A stretch of 64,000 nt of DNA from Streptomyces sp. NBC_01750 (GCF_035918095.1 NZ_CP109137.1:3288001-3352000); one strand, 5' to 3'. Counted from the first letter of the stretch, positions 18,017 to 27,961 are shown. Program-made: numbers and translations. Notes: a model not told the origin generated them from the sequence alone.

Positions 18017-19638
18017 TCTCCATCCTTGCCCGGCTGGAGGCCGTGGAGTCGGGGCGGGCCACCCCGCTGGCGACCGTGCGGCACCGGCATCTGTCCGAGC
18101 GGCCGCTGGTACTCGTACCGCTGACCACGGCCGGTGAGGCGGGTGCGCCACTGGGCGCGCTGGTGGGAACGGATCCCCAGGAGCCGCGGTTGCTGGTCGT
18201 GCCGCAGCCGCGCGACCGCGATCTGCGCTTCACCTTCCTGGCCGAGCTGGCCGATGCCGTACTGCCGCACCTCGACGCGTACGCCGACGATGTCGAGCCT
18301 GTCGGGCCTGGGGGCACCTCCCGGCCGAAGGCCGGGGGAGAAACCGGCACCGAGACCGGCAAGGGCGACAAGGCCGACAAGGCCGAGGTCGAACTGTGCG
18401 CGGACGCACCGCAGTTGATCGTGCCTGGACGGGCCGGCGTCGACTTCGTACGGCTCCTCGGCCGCTCGATGCGCTTCCGGCGTACGGCCGAGGATGACCC
18501 CGACGCGCCCTACCCCGCGCCGCCGCGCGTCCCGCTGCTCGGCCGCTGGCTGACGCACTACGGCGAGCGCGCCCGGGTGCCCGGCTCCTCGCTGCTGCTC
18601 GCGGCGACCGATCTGCTGAACCGGCACTGGGCGACCGGCCAGTCGAGCCTGGAGGACCAGCATCTGGGCGCGTTGCTCGCCTGGATCGACCCGCCCGACG
18701 GCACATCGGGCGCTCAGGCCGCGCTGCGGGCGGAGCTGGCGCGGGACCGGGCCGGGCAGCTGCTCTGCCCGCCGGCCGGCCCGGCCACCGACCCGGCCTT
18801 CGACAACAGGCTGCTGGCCCCGGCCGTCGAGCGCTACGACCGGGCGCGCCAGGCGCTGGCGGCGGCCGAGGACGGTGCGGCGGCCGACGCGCGTCTTGGC
18901 GAACTGACCGTCGCCGAGCGGGAGATCCGCCGACTCGTGGCCGGCCAGCTGCAGCCCACCTGGCAGGCGGTGTGGCGCGGCCTCGAGCTGCTGCGGGAGC
19001 TGCCGGAGGGGCCGCGGGCGGCGGATCGCTGGACGCGCGACCGCTGGTCGTTCACCGCGCAACGCGATCGCGTACGGGCCGGGGAACCACCGCAGCCGCG
19101 GCGCGACGACGCGGTGACGGCCGCGCGGAAACTCGCCTCCCGCGAGACGGCCCAGGCGCAGCTGGAGGCCCAGGAGGCGCTGGACGACCCACTGGTGCTG
19201 GCGGGGCGCAGACTGGCGGGCGAGGCGTTCATGGGCGAGGTGACCGAGGTCGTGATGGCCTGGTCCGAGTCGAAGCGGCCGAGCCCGCGTCCCCTGCTGA
19301 CCGTCCGTACGGACGACCGCCCGCATCTGAGCGAGCGCGTGAAGGTGTACCGCTCGCTGGACGGCAAGCCGCAGACGGCCGAGTTTGTCGGGTTCACAGG
19401 GTCCGAGGCCGAGGGTGTGCTGGTGCTGCGGCTGACCGACCGCATGGGCCGGTCCAAGGACCCTGCGGAAGGCTCCGTACCGGAGAAGGGCGAGCGGATC
19501 GCGTGGACCCTGTTCGAGCACGGCCGGCGGGGCGGCCCGAAGCTGCCGGACCAGGAGGAAACCCCATGGACCCACGGCGGCCCTCCGGGCACGGCCGCGG
19601 AGAGCCCGGACCCCGTGACCCCGGAGGACATTCTGTGA
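18007..19638 (+). CDS. Unknown protein between nuclease and helicase genes
   Basis: No family is recognised. The product has 543 residues. Residues 1-100 look globular (beta-rich, no Cys). Residues 100-125 are a hydrophilic linker that coincides with a palindromic repeat in the DNA. Residues 125-390 are mainly helical, with Trp-rich stretches near PTWQAVWRGLELL. A C-terminal basic-to-beta region around 400-510 (SERVKVYRSLDGKPQTAEFVGF and VLVLRLTDRMG) could be an OB or SH3-like fold. No membrane helix or catalytic motif is seen. Its start overlaps the nuclease gene, so the product is probably made in fixed ratio with it. A DNA-binding or scaffold role is only a guess. Confidence 0.7.
   Translation: MSLISILARLEAVESGRATPLATVRHRHLSERPLVLVPLTTAGEAGAPLGALVGTDPQEPRLLVVPQPRDRDLRFTFLAELADAVLPHLDAYADDVEPVGPGGTSRPKAGGETGTETGKGDKADKAEVELCADAPQLIVPGRAGVDFVRLLGRSMRFRRTAEDDPDAPYPAPPRVPLLGRWLTHYGERARVPGSSLLLAATDLLNRHWATGQSSLEDQHLGALLAWIDPPDGTSGAQAALRAELARDRAGQLLCPPAGPATDPAFDNRLLAPAVERYDRARQALAAAEDGAAADARLGELTVAEREIRRLVAGQLQPTWQAVWRGLELLRELPEGPRAADRWTRDRWSFTAQRDRVRAGEPPQPRRDDAVTAARKLASRETAQAQLEAQEALDDPLVLAGRRLAGEAFMGEVTEVVMAWSESKRPSPRPLLTVRTDDRPHLSERVKVYRSLDGKPQTAEFVGFTGSEAEGVLVLRLTDRMGRSKDPAEGSVPEKGERIAWTLFEHGRRGGPKLPDQEETPWTHGGPPGTAAESPDPVTPEDIL
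18308..18340. repeat. Streptomycete palindromic repeat inserted in frame
   Basis: This 33-bp GC-rich element has inverted ends (GGGGGCACCTCCCGG and CCGGGGGAG type). It resembles the short palindromic repeats scattered through Streptomyces genomes. Here it is 11 codons long and keeps the reading frame, adding a hydrophilic linker (GPGGTSRPKAGGE) to the host protein. A related element disrupts a gene at 38826-38868. Confidence 0.6.
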
Positions 19639-19685
19639 CGGCCGCTGTTGACCCCTCCGCCGCTGCGGGCGGAGGTGCGCTGTGA
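19635..19685 (+). CDS. 16-codon coupling minigene between unknown and helicase genes
   Basis: A GTG overlapping the upstream TGA opens a 16-codon frame. Its own TGA overlaps the GTG of the helicase gene (GTGA at both ends). The peptide VTAAVDPSAAAGGGAL resembles the start of the helicase (VFDPSAEAARATDA), so it may be a remnant or partial duplication of that N-terminus. It could act only as a translational-coupling bridge across the 43-bp gap. Expression is not shown. Confidence 0.3.
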   Translation: MTAAVDPSAAAGGGAL

Positions 19686-21019
19686 GCGGGCGCGTCTTCG
19701 ATCCGTCTGCCGAGGCCGCCCGGGCCACCGACGCGATCCTCTCCGACACGCTGCACGGAACACACCGCGGCGTCGTCGTGGACTCGCCTCCCGGCGCGGG
19801 CAAGTCGACGCTCGTCGTGCACACCGCGCGGGAACTGGCGGCTGCCGGGCGACCGTTGATGGTCATCGCGCAGACCAACGCGCAGGTCGACGACCTGGTG
19901 GTCCGGCTCGCCGGGAAGGAGCCCGACCTGCCGGTCGGGCGGCTCCACAGCAACGACGCCGACCCGTACGACAAGGCCCTCGACGAGCTCGACAACGTAC
20001 GCAAGTCCGCGAAGGCCGGTGACCTGGCAGGCCTGGACATCGTCATCTCGACCGCCGCGAAGTGGGCGCATGTGCAGGGCGTGGAGCCCTGGCGGCACGC
20101 CATCGTCGACGAGGCGTACCAGATGCGTTCCGATGCGCTGCTCGCCGTCGCCGGGCTCTTCGAACGGGCGCTGTTCGTGGGTGACCCGGGCCAGCTGGAC
20201 CCGTTCTCGATCGTGGGCGCGGACCAGTGGGCCGGGCTGTCGTACGACCCGTCCGCGAGCGCGGTCTCGACCCTGCTCGCGCACAACCCGGAGCTCCCGC
20301 AGCACCGGCTGCCGGTCTCCTGGCGGCTCCCGTCGTCCGCCGCACCGCTGGTCTCGGACGCGTTCTACCCGTACACACCCTTCCGCAGCGGTACGGGCCC
20401 GGACGACCGGCGGCTGGCCTTCGGTGTGCCGTCGGACGGCTCGGGGCCGGACCGGGTGCTGGACGAGGCGGCGGAGTCCGGATGGGGTCTGCTGGAGCTG
20501 CCCGCGCGCAGCACGCCCCGTACGGACCCCGAGGCGGTACGGGCCGTGGCCCTGGTGGTCCGCCGGCTGCTGGACCGCGGTGGCGCGGCGACCAGCGAGC
20601 GGTCGGCGGACCCGGTCCCGGTGACCGCGGAGCGGATCGCGGTCGGCACGGCCCACCGCGACCAGGCCGCGGCGGTACGGGCGGCCCTGGCCGAGGTGGG
20701 CGTCGCCGATGTCACCGTGGACACCGCCAACCGCCTCCAGGGCCGGGAGTTCGACGTCACGGTGGTCCTCCACCCGCTGTCGGGCCGCCCGGACGCGACG
20801 GCGTTCCATCTGGAGACGGGCCGGCTGTGCGTACTGGCCTCCCGCCACCGGCACGCGTGCATCGTGGTGTGCCGCGCGGGCATCACGGACCTGCTGGACG
20901 AGCACCCCTCGACGGAGCCTGTCCAGCTGGGCGTCACGGTCAAATTCCCGGATGGATGGGAGGCGAACCACGCGGTGCTGGCCCACCTGGCGGAACACCG
21001 TGTGAGCTGGCGACCGTGA
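19682..21019 (+). CDS. Superfamily 1 (Upf1/Dna2-like) DNA helicase
   Basis: This 445-residue P-loop helicase has Walker A PPGAGKST at 36-43, motif II DEAY at 143-146 and motif III GDPGQLDPF at 167-175. A motif IV region is HRLPVSWRLP near 208-217, motif V is VDTANRLQGREFDV at 346-359, and motif VI is LASRHRHA near 385-392. These are in the order of the SF1B Dna2/Upf1 group. It is a compact form without a fused nuclease; the nuclease-like gene is two genes upstream in the same operon. The GTG start is coupled to a 16-codon minigene. ATP-dependent unwinding or translocation on DNA is expected; RNA cannot be excluded. Confidence 0.85.
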   Translation: MSGRVFDPSAEAARATDAILSDTLHGTHRGVVVDSPPGAGKSTLVVHTARELAAAGRPLMVIAQTNAQVDDLVVRLAGKEPDLPVGRLHSNDADPYDKALDELDNVRKSAKAGDLAGLDIVISTAAKWAHVQGVEPWRHAIVDEAYQMRSDALLAVAGLFERALFVGDPGQLDPFSIVGADQWAGLSYDPSASAVSTLLAHNPELPQHRLPVSWRLPSSAAPLVSDAFYPYTPFRSGTGPDDRRLAFGVPSDGSGPDRVLDEAAESGWGLLELPARSTPRTDPEAVRAVALVVRRLLDRGGAATSERSADPVPVTAERIAVGTAHRDQAAAVRAALAEVGVADVTVDTANRLQGREFDVTVVLHPLSGRPDATAFHLETGRLCVLASRHRHACIVVCRAGITDLLDEHPSTEPVQLGVTVKFPDGWEANHAVLAHLAEHRVSWRP

Positions 21020-21176
21020 GTACCGGGAAACGCGGCGTGCGGCGGCAACCGCAGGCCCCCTTGCGGGGACCGGGACAATGGACGGTGGCCCCGGGCACCG
21101 GGCGGAGTCCGGCCACGCGCGCGAGTCGAGGAAAGGCGGCCGGATCAGGGCCGCACCGTACGAGGAGGAGAACCAC

Positions 21177-21515
21177 ATGGCGGATCCCGAGCGGAGCGAG
21201 CGGAAGCTGCGACCGGCCCCGCTGCTCTTCGAGCCGTCGGAGGCTGCCGCCGATCCCGAGCACTTCTTCGACCTGGAGTCCATCGAGGACCCGCGGGAGC
21301 TGCTGGCCCGCTCCACGGAACTGACCCTGGCGTTCCGCGCGGCGACCGACCGGGCGGCGGAGTACCAGGCGCTTGCGGCGGCCCAGCTCGCCGACCCGCG
21401 GCGCTTCGACCGGCTCACCCCCGCGGACATCGCCCAGCGGGCGGAGTGGACGGAGGACTACGCCAAGAAGATGATCGAGTTCGGCCGCGACCTGCTCCGC
21501 AACACCACCCCGTAG
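21177..21515 (+). CDS. Conserved hypothetical protein, acidic, helical
   Basis: This is a 112-residue streptomycete hypothetical protein. It starts after a strong GAGGAGGAG site. The sequence is acidic and mainly helical (residues 38-110, with LLARSTELTLAFRAATDRAAEY and YAKKMIEFGRDLL), without Cys, signal or membrane segment. It lies 158 bp after the helicase gene on the same strand, so it may be an operon tail gene or separate. No function can be assigned from the sequence. Confidence 0.65.
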   Translation: MADPERSERKLRPAPLLFEPSEAAADPEHFFDLESIEDPRELLARSTELTLAFRAATDRAAEYQALAAAQLADPRRFDRLTPADIAQRAEWTEDYAKKMIEFGRDLLRNTTP

Positions 21516-21677
21516 TGGCCGGAAGCAGCCGAACGGGCACCGGCACGCAGGGGCACGCACCGGCCAACATCTCGCCTGGCATATGCAGGGGGGCAAGGTA
21601 CCCCTCCCCGCCCCGCCCTGTCCCCATTTCCGCAAACTCTCAGAGACAGAACCGTCACTCACGGTAGATCTTGTTTT

Positions 21678-22334
21678 ATGAGCGCATGGCTGCGAGACGA
21701 ACTCCTGCGAGACCCCGGCGCCGCTGACGACGAGCGCCGTACGGACATCCTCGCCCTCCTGCAGGAGGAGGGCAGCCATCGCGCGGCACAGGTAACCACC
21801 CCCGGCGCCCGCTGGCTCACCTCCGCCGGGGCGTATCCGCGCTCGATACTCTCCCTTTGGGAGACCCGGCCGACCGCCCCCGCCGTGCTCCCCTGCGGCG
21901 CCGTCTTCGATGTCGTGAACGTGCCCACGATCTTCGGCCGGCGGATGCTCGACCGACTCTGGGAGGAGGGGCCGGGATCCGGCCCCGTCGCCATGCACCG
22001 CGGCCGGATGATGATCTTCGCCGCGCCCGGCACCGCCCAGCGTCTGCCGTCCCTGCTCGACTGGGAGGAGTGGGGCTGTTCCGTACCGCCGATGATCTAC
22101 CACGGCATCGGCGACGCGGTGACCGTCCCGCCGCTGGCGCAGAGCCAGGACGCCACCGGGCCGCGCTGGCTGGTGGCCCCGGACGCCCGCCATCCGTGGC
22201 TTCCGGGGCCCGAGGTACTGCTCTGGTCGTGCGTCCGGGCGGTCCGTGCGGCCTCGTCCTCGAGCGTGCGTATATCGATTTTTCCTCCCGCCGATCAGGA
22301 TGCTAAGGTCTACGACGTCAGCAGGCGCCGCTAG
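21678..22334 (+). CDS. Primase-polymerase (prim-pol N-terminal domain)-like protein
   Basis: This 218-residue protein resembles the short streptomycete proteins annotated as bifunctional DNA primase/polymerase. It shares the pattern RPTAPAVLPCG, the FDVVNVPTIFGRRMLDRL helix, the GPVAMHRGRMMIFAAPG strand pair, and a VPPMIYHGIGDAVTVPP stretch. The catalytic acidic triad of true AEP primases is not obvious, so it may be inactive. The ATG has no clear ribosome-binding site. The last ten bases, including the TAG stop, lie inside the tRNA-Lys gene, so the present C-terminus (KVYDVSRRR) may be secondary. Confidence 0.55.
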   Translation: MSAWLRDELLRDPGAADDERRTDILALLQEEGSHRAAQVTTPGARWLTSAGAYPRSILSLWETRPTAPAVLPCGAVFDVVNVPTIFGRRMLDRLWEEGPGSGPVAMHRGRMMIFAAPGTAQRLPSLLDWEEWGCSVPPMIYHGIGDAVTVPPLAQSQDATGPRWLVAPDARHPWLPGPEVLLWSCVRAVRAASSSSVRISIFPPADQDAKVYDVSRRR

Positions 22335-22398
22335 CTCAGTTGGTTAGAGCAGCTGACTCTTAATCAGCGGGTCCGGGGTTCGAGTCCCTGGCGGCGCA
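22325..22398 (+). tRNA. tRNA-Lys (anticodon CTT), copy 1
   Basis: The 74-nt cloverleaf folds fully. The acceptor is GCGCCGC/GCGGCGC with discriminator A, the D arm is GCTC/GAGC, the anticodon arm is GCTGA/TCAGC with loop CTCTTAA, and the T arm is CGGGG/CCCTG around TTCGAGT. CCA is not encoded. It is identical to the copies at 37877 and 42642. Its 5' end overlaps the stop of the upstream coding frame. Confidence 0.97.
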
Positions 22399-22405
22399 CA
22401 GACGG

Positions 22406-22437
22406 AAGAAGCCCCTCGCGAGAGCGAGGGGCTTCTT
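22406..22437 (+). terminator. Hairpin terminator after tRNA-Lys 1
   Basis: A 14-bp perfect stem (AAGAAGCCCCTCGC) with a GAGA loop begins 8 nt after the tRNA. The right arm ends in TTCTT. Confidence 0.8.
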
Positions 22438-22518
22438 CGCTTTCCCGCGCCGAAGCGACCCGAAGGGCCACCCGCACCAAGGCGACGACCCGCATCGCGG
22501 CAGCCCGCACCCGCGCCG

Positions 22519-23781
22519 CTACGCCGTCGTGATCCTGATCGTCCACGCGCCCGACCGCGTCCGATCCACCACCTGCACCCTTGTGCGCTCACCCGGCGTC
22601 CCCGGCATCGTGAACGTCTCGCCGACCCCCAGCGGCGCGTCCGCGAGCGGTGGATAGACCGACCGGTCCCAGCACGCCTCGGTGTCCGGATGCGTGTCCA
22701 CCACCTCGATCGGACCGCCGCCCGACGCCGTCTCGGCCTGTACGCGGTACAGCAGCACTCCCTCCGCGCAGGTCTCCCGGTCGTTGCCCATCGAGCTGCG
22801 CGCCTCGATCGCGAGCGCGGTGTCCTCCCCGGTCCTGACGACGGCGAGCCGCGTGCCGAGGCTCCCGCCGGGCGCGGCCTCCACCGTCTCCAGCGTGATC
22901 AGCTCGGACTTCTGCACACACCGCACGGACCGCTGGTCCAGCCAGCCCAGCTTCCACTTGTGCCAGGCGAAGAGATCCGGCGCGAGCCCGAACTGGCTGC
23001 CCATCACATCCCAGTCCCCGACGTACGTGTCCCAGTCCCCCTTGCCGTCCGTCGGCCGGTGGTAGAGATCCGGCAGGTCGAAGGCGTGCCCGGTCTCGTG
23101 GGCCAGCACATTGTGGTCCGGCGGATGGCTCTCGAAGACGGTGACCACCCGTTTGATGTCCGTGCCGTCGGCATGCAGCGGCTGCTCCAGGTTGACGACC
23201 TTCGTCGCGTCGGCGTCCACACCGGGCGCGTCCGGGTCGGCGACGAGATAGACGACGTCGTAGCGGGAGAAGTCGACCGTCGAGTCCGCCGCGGCGACCG
23301 CGTCGCGCAGATAAGCGCTGCGCCGCGCCGAGTCCCAGTCCCGCTTTATCCCGTACCCGGTCGAGGACTTCGGCATCGGCACCCACTGGTGCTGCGGATG
23401 CGGGCGCAGCGCGAACTGCCCGTACGAGGCACGCGCGAAGAACTGGCTGGTGGCCGGGAAGTGGTCCCTCGCGAGGTCGTCCGGTGAGTTCAGCGGCACC
23501 GAGTCCGGGAACGACAGGAAGATCATGACCGCGTCCAGGTTCCCGACAGGTCGCGGGTAGGCAGAGTCCCAGGAGTCGACGCCGAGCGAGTGGTGAGCGG
23601 CAGTGCGGGGCAGCGCACAGGGCCCTCCGGGCGACTCGGCCACGGCCGGGCCGGCCACCAGGCCGGTGGCGGCGAGCGCCATGAGGGAGGTGAGGGCGGC
23701 CGCGGCGCTGCGCAGGCGTCCCCATTCCACTCCCGGGGCCACTCCCACGGGTGTTCCCTCGGGTGACTGCTGACCCTCCAC
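22519..23781 (-). CDS. Secreted M6-like zinc metalloprotease
   Basis: This 420-residue exported protein carries the zinc motif VLAHETGHAFDLPDLY near residue 218, which has the HExxH signature with a downstream Gly/His/Asp pattern typical of InhA-like and snapalysin-like M6 enzymes. The start at GTG 23781 is supported by GGAGG 5 nt upstream. It gives a long basic n-region before the signal core (ALTSLMALAATGLVAGPAVA). The C-terminal 130 residues are beta-rich and may be a domain for substrate binding or folding. It is divergent from cdgA across a 398-bp region. Confidence 0.82.
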   Translation of the reverse strand: MEGQQSPEGTPVGVAPGVEWGRLRSAAAALTSLMALAATGLVAGPAVAESPGGPCALPRTAAHHSLGVDSWDSAYPRPVGNLDAVMIFLSFPDSVPLNSPDDLARDHFPATSQFFARASYGQFALRPHPQHQWVPMPKSSTGYGIKRDWDSARRSAYLRDAVAAADSTVDFSRYDVVYLVADPDAPGVDADATKVVNLEQPLHADGTDIKRVVTVFESHPPDHNVLAHETGHAFDLPDLYHRPTDGKGDWDTYVGDWDVMGSQFGLAPDLFAWHKWKLGWLDQRSVRCVQKSELITLETVEAAPGGSLGTRLAVVRTGEDTALAIEARSSMGNDRETCAEGVLLYRVQAETASGGGPIEVVDTHPDTEACWDRSVYPPLADAPLGVGETFTMPGTPGERTRVQVVDRTRSGAWTIRITTA

Positions 23782-24179
23782 GTGGACCTCCGGCTGAGGA
23801 ATGCGGGACACCTCACCCACCCTGTGTTGATTTCAGCTGGTACGCCCTGCCGGCTGCCCCACTCGGGTGACCGACCCGACACCGGGCCGACACCGACCCG
23901 AGACCCGCCGACACTCCGATGGCTCACGGAACGTCACAATCGGTCAGGACGGAATCGGCCGCCGCGCAGACCTGTGCAGAAACGATCGTCCGTAGCCCTG
24001 GGGCGGCCTGATCCACTACGCCGCAGCTGGAACAGCCGCCGGGTGGCCTCTATGATCGGCACACTTTCCCGGCGTCTTCCCCGAGTTCATACCGGCTTCA
24101 TCGCCGATCGCGTGGGGCGGCCATCCCGACCACATCTGTACGACCCTGTACGAAAACAACTGCACTGCGGGAGCGAGCG
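23782..24179. other. Divergent intergenic region between metalloprotease and cdgA-like genes
   Basis: This 398-bp stretch should hold both promoters. I see no complete BldD box or long palindrome. There is an isolated GTCAC half site around 23932 and a GGGAGCGAG ribosome-binding site just before the GTG at 24180. No open frame here has convincing coding features. Confidence 0.5.
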
Positions 24180-25994
24180 GTGAGCGGAACCTCCGAAGGA
24201 ACAGGGCCGGCCGGAGTCGCAGTCCCCGGAAGCAACCGGCCGTTACTCACAGAGCGTCACAGCGCCGGCCGGGCGGCCGCCGAACTGCGTGACTACCGCG
24301 CCGCGTTCAACGCCGCGCACCTCGCGATGGCCGTCGTCGACCACGAGGGCCTGACGGTCAGCGCGAACGAGGCCTTCGCCGCGCTGCTCGGCACCGAGCC
24401 CGTCACCCTGCTGGACCAGTCCGCGGCCGATCTCGTCGACCTGGCATCGGACGGCCGTACCTGGCAGGCGTACCGCGAAGTGCTGCGCGGCCGCCGCTCC
24501 AGGTTCCGCTGCACGCGCCGCCTCAAGCACCCGGACGGGCGCACGCTCTGGGCCGAAGTCACCGTCGCGCCGGTGCCGGAAAGCAGCAATGTGCTGCTCT
24601 CCATCACGGACGTCAGCGACCGGCGCGAGCTGCTCGCGCGGCTGCGGCAGGTCCAGATGCACGACCCGGTGACGCGGCTGCCCAACCGCACGCTCTTCTT
24701 CGAGCGGCTCTCGGCGGCGCTGGAGTCATCGGCCTACGACCAGGGCTCCACCGGGCGGATCGGGCTCTGCTACCTGGACCTGGACGGCTTCAAGGCGGTC
24801 AACGACACGCTCGGGCACAGGGTCGGCGACCGGCTGCTGGCCGCCGTCGCCACCCGGCTCACCGAGTGCGCGGACAGCGACGGCCACACGCGCAGCGGCA
24901 GCCATCTGGTGGCCCGCCTCGGGGGCGACGAGTTCGCGATCCTGGTCGAGGACTCCACCGGTACGGAGCAGCTCGCCGACCTCGCCAGATCCGTACTGGT
25001 CGCGCTCCAGCAGCCGTTCGACCTCGCGGGACAGCGGCTCTCGGTGTCGGCGTCGATCGGGGTCGTGGAACGGGCAGCGGCCGGGACGACCGCGACGGGT
25101 CTGATGCAGGCCGCGGACACCACACTGTACTGGGCGAAGGCGGACGGCAGGGCTCGCTGGACCCTCTTCGACCCCGAGCGCAACGCGCACCGGATGACGA
25201 GGCAGGCGCTCTCCTCCACGCTCCGGCCGGCCGTGGAGCGCGGCGAGTTCGCCCTGGAGTACCAGCCGCTGGTGGGGATGGCGGACGGGGTGCCGCGAGG
25301 CGTGGAGGCGCTGGTGCGCTGGAACCACCCGCAGTTCGGCACGCTCGCGCCGAATCGGTTCATCGCCATCGCGGAGGAGGACGGCTCGATCGTCCAGCTC
25401 GGCCGGTGGGTGCTGCGTACGGCGTGCCGCCAGGCCCGCCAGTGGCAGAAGGACCATCCGGACGCCCTGCCGCTGTTCGTGAGCGTCAATGTCGCCGTGC
25501 GGCAGGTCTGGGACTCCGACCTGGTCGCGGACGTGGCGGAGATCCTGGCCGAGACGGGCCTGCCACCGCATCTGCTGCAGCTGGAGCTCACCGAGTCCGC
25601 GGTGATGGGTTCGGCCGGCCGCCCGCTCCAGGCGCTGCAGGCACTGAGCGACATGGGTGTGCGGATCGCGATCGACGACTTCGGGACCGGGTACTCGAAC
25701 CTGGCGTATCTGAGCCGGCTGCCGGTGTCCGTACTGAAGCTCGACGGATCGTTTGTCCGCGGCTTCCAGGACGAGGCGCACCCGAACCCGGCGGACGAGA
25801 CGATCGTCGAGGCGATGGTGCAACTGGCGCACCGGCTGGGCCTGACGGTCACGGCGGAGTGCGTGGAGACGGCCGGCCAGGCGTCGCGTCTGCGGCGGAT
25901 CGGGTGCGACACGGGTCAGGGCTGGCTGTACTCACGGGCGGTGGCGCCGGAACGGATCGCGGAGCTGATCGGCTCCGGCGCGCTGTCGGTCTGA
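24180..25994 (+). CDS. cdgA: PAS-GGDEF-EAL c-di-GMP turnover protein
   Basis: This 604-residue cytoplasmic protein has a PAS domain (about 35-150), a GGDEF domain (about 155-330) and an EAL domain (about 340-600). The diguanylate cyclase signature RLGGDEFAIL is intact; no RxxD inhibitory site precedes it. The phosphodiesterase motifs are EALVRWNHP, IDDFGTGYSNL, LKLDGSFVRG and TAECVET, all apparently complete, so both activities are possible. C-di-GMP controls development through BldD in streptomycetes. The symbol rests on domain order and remembered neighbourhood of S. coelicolor cdgA (SCO2817); RmdA has a similar architecture and is the alternative. Confidence 0.78.
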   Translation: MSGTSEGTGPAGVAVPGSNRPLLTERHSAGRAAAELRDYRAAFNAAHLAMAVVDHEGLTVSANEAFAALLGTEPVTLLDQSAADLVDLASDGRTWQAYREVLRGRRSRFRCTRRLKHPDGRTLWAEVTVAPVPESSNVLLSITDVSDRRELLARLRQVQMHDPVTRLPNRTLFFERLSAALESSAYDQGSTGRIGLCYLDLDGFKAVNDTLGHRVGDRLLAAVATRLTECADSDGHTRSGSHLVARLGGDEFAILVEDSTGTEQLADLARSVLVALQQPFDLAGQRLSVSASIGVVERAAAGTTATGLMQAADTTLYWAKADGRARWTLFDPERNAHRMTRQALSSTLRPAVERGEFALEYQPLVGMADGVPRGVEALVRWNHPQFGTLAPNRFIAIAEEDGSIVQLGRWVLRTACRQARQWQKDHPDALPLFVSVNVAVRQVWDSDLVADVAEILAETGLPPHLLQLELTESAVMGSAGRPLQALQALSDMGVRIAIDDFGTGYSNLAYLSRLPVSVLKLDGSFVRGFQDEAHPNPADETIVEAMVQLAHRLGLTVTAECVETAGQASRLRRIGCDTGQGWLYSRAVAPERIAELIGSGALSV

Positions 25995-26061
25995 GGTCGT
26001 CGGCCGGGAGGCGGACCAGGAGACAGACGAGACAGGCCGGAAGGCAGACCGGGAACGCCGA

Positions 26062-26100
26062 ACCGCCCCCGGCCGGAATTGAGTTCCGGCCGGGGGCGGT
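26062..26100. terminator. Bidirectional terminator between cdgA-like and chitinase genes
   Basis: A 17-bp perfect stem (ACCGCCCCCGGCCGGAA and complement) with a 5-nt loop lies between two convergent genes. Confidence 0.85.
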
Positions 26101-26128
26101 CGCCTGTGGGGGGACTGGAGAGGTCGGG

Positions 26129-27850
<1,722 letters not shown>

Positions 27851-27902
27851 GTGCAGCCTCCGGGGGTGCGTGGGACGTAATCCGGAACGGGAGTTGGAGT
27901 AG

Positions 27903-27931
27903 AGATAGCGATCCGGCCACTGCCGCGTCAA
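27903..27931 (-). promoter_or_regulatory. Promoter of the second chitinase gene
   Basis: On the minus strand TTGACG (27931-27926) is followed after exactly 17 bp by CTATCT (27908-27903), about 53 bp before the GTG. The -35 box touches the proximal TGGTC repeat, as in other streptomycete chitinase promoters. Confidence 0.65.
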
Positions 27932-27961
27932 TGGTCTGAACCAAATGAGGACTAGACCAAT
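27930..27961. promoter_or_regulatory. Paired DasR-type repeats upstream of the second chitinase
   Basis: AATGGTCTGAACCAAA (27930-27945) and TGAGGACTAGACCAAT (27946-27961) each match 11 of 16 dre positions. Read on the minus strand they form two direct repeats beginning TTGGT. Paired 12-bp direct repeats over the -35 region are a known feature of streptomycete chitinase promoters controlled by DasR and other factors. Confidence 0.65.

Noticed and set aside
17338..20286. Long open frame on the minus strand (982 codons) opposite the nuclease/helicase operon.
   Set aside because: Arg/Pro/Gly/Ala-rich translation without motifs, opposite genes with clear motifs. It is a typical high-GC antisense artefact.
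23782..24179. BldD operator before the cdgA-like gene.
   Set aside because: Only one GTCAC half site is seen, without a correctly spaced partner.
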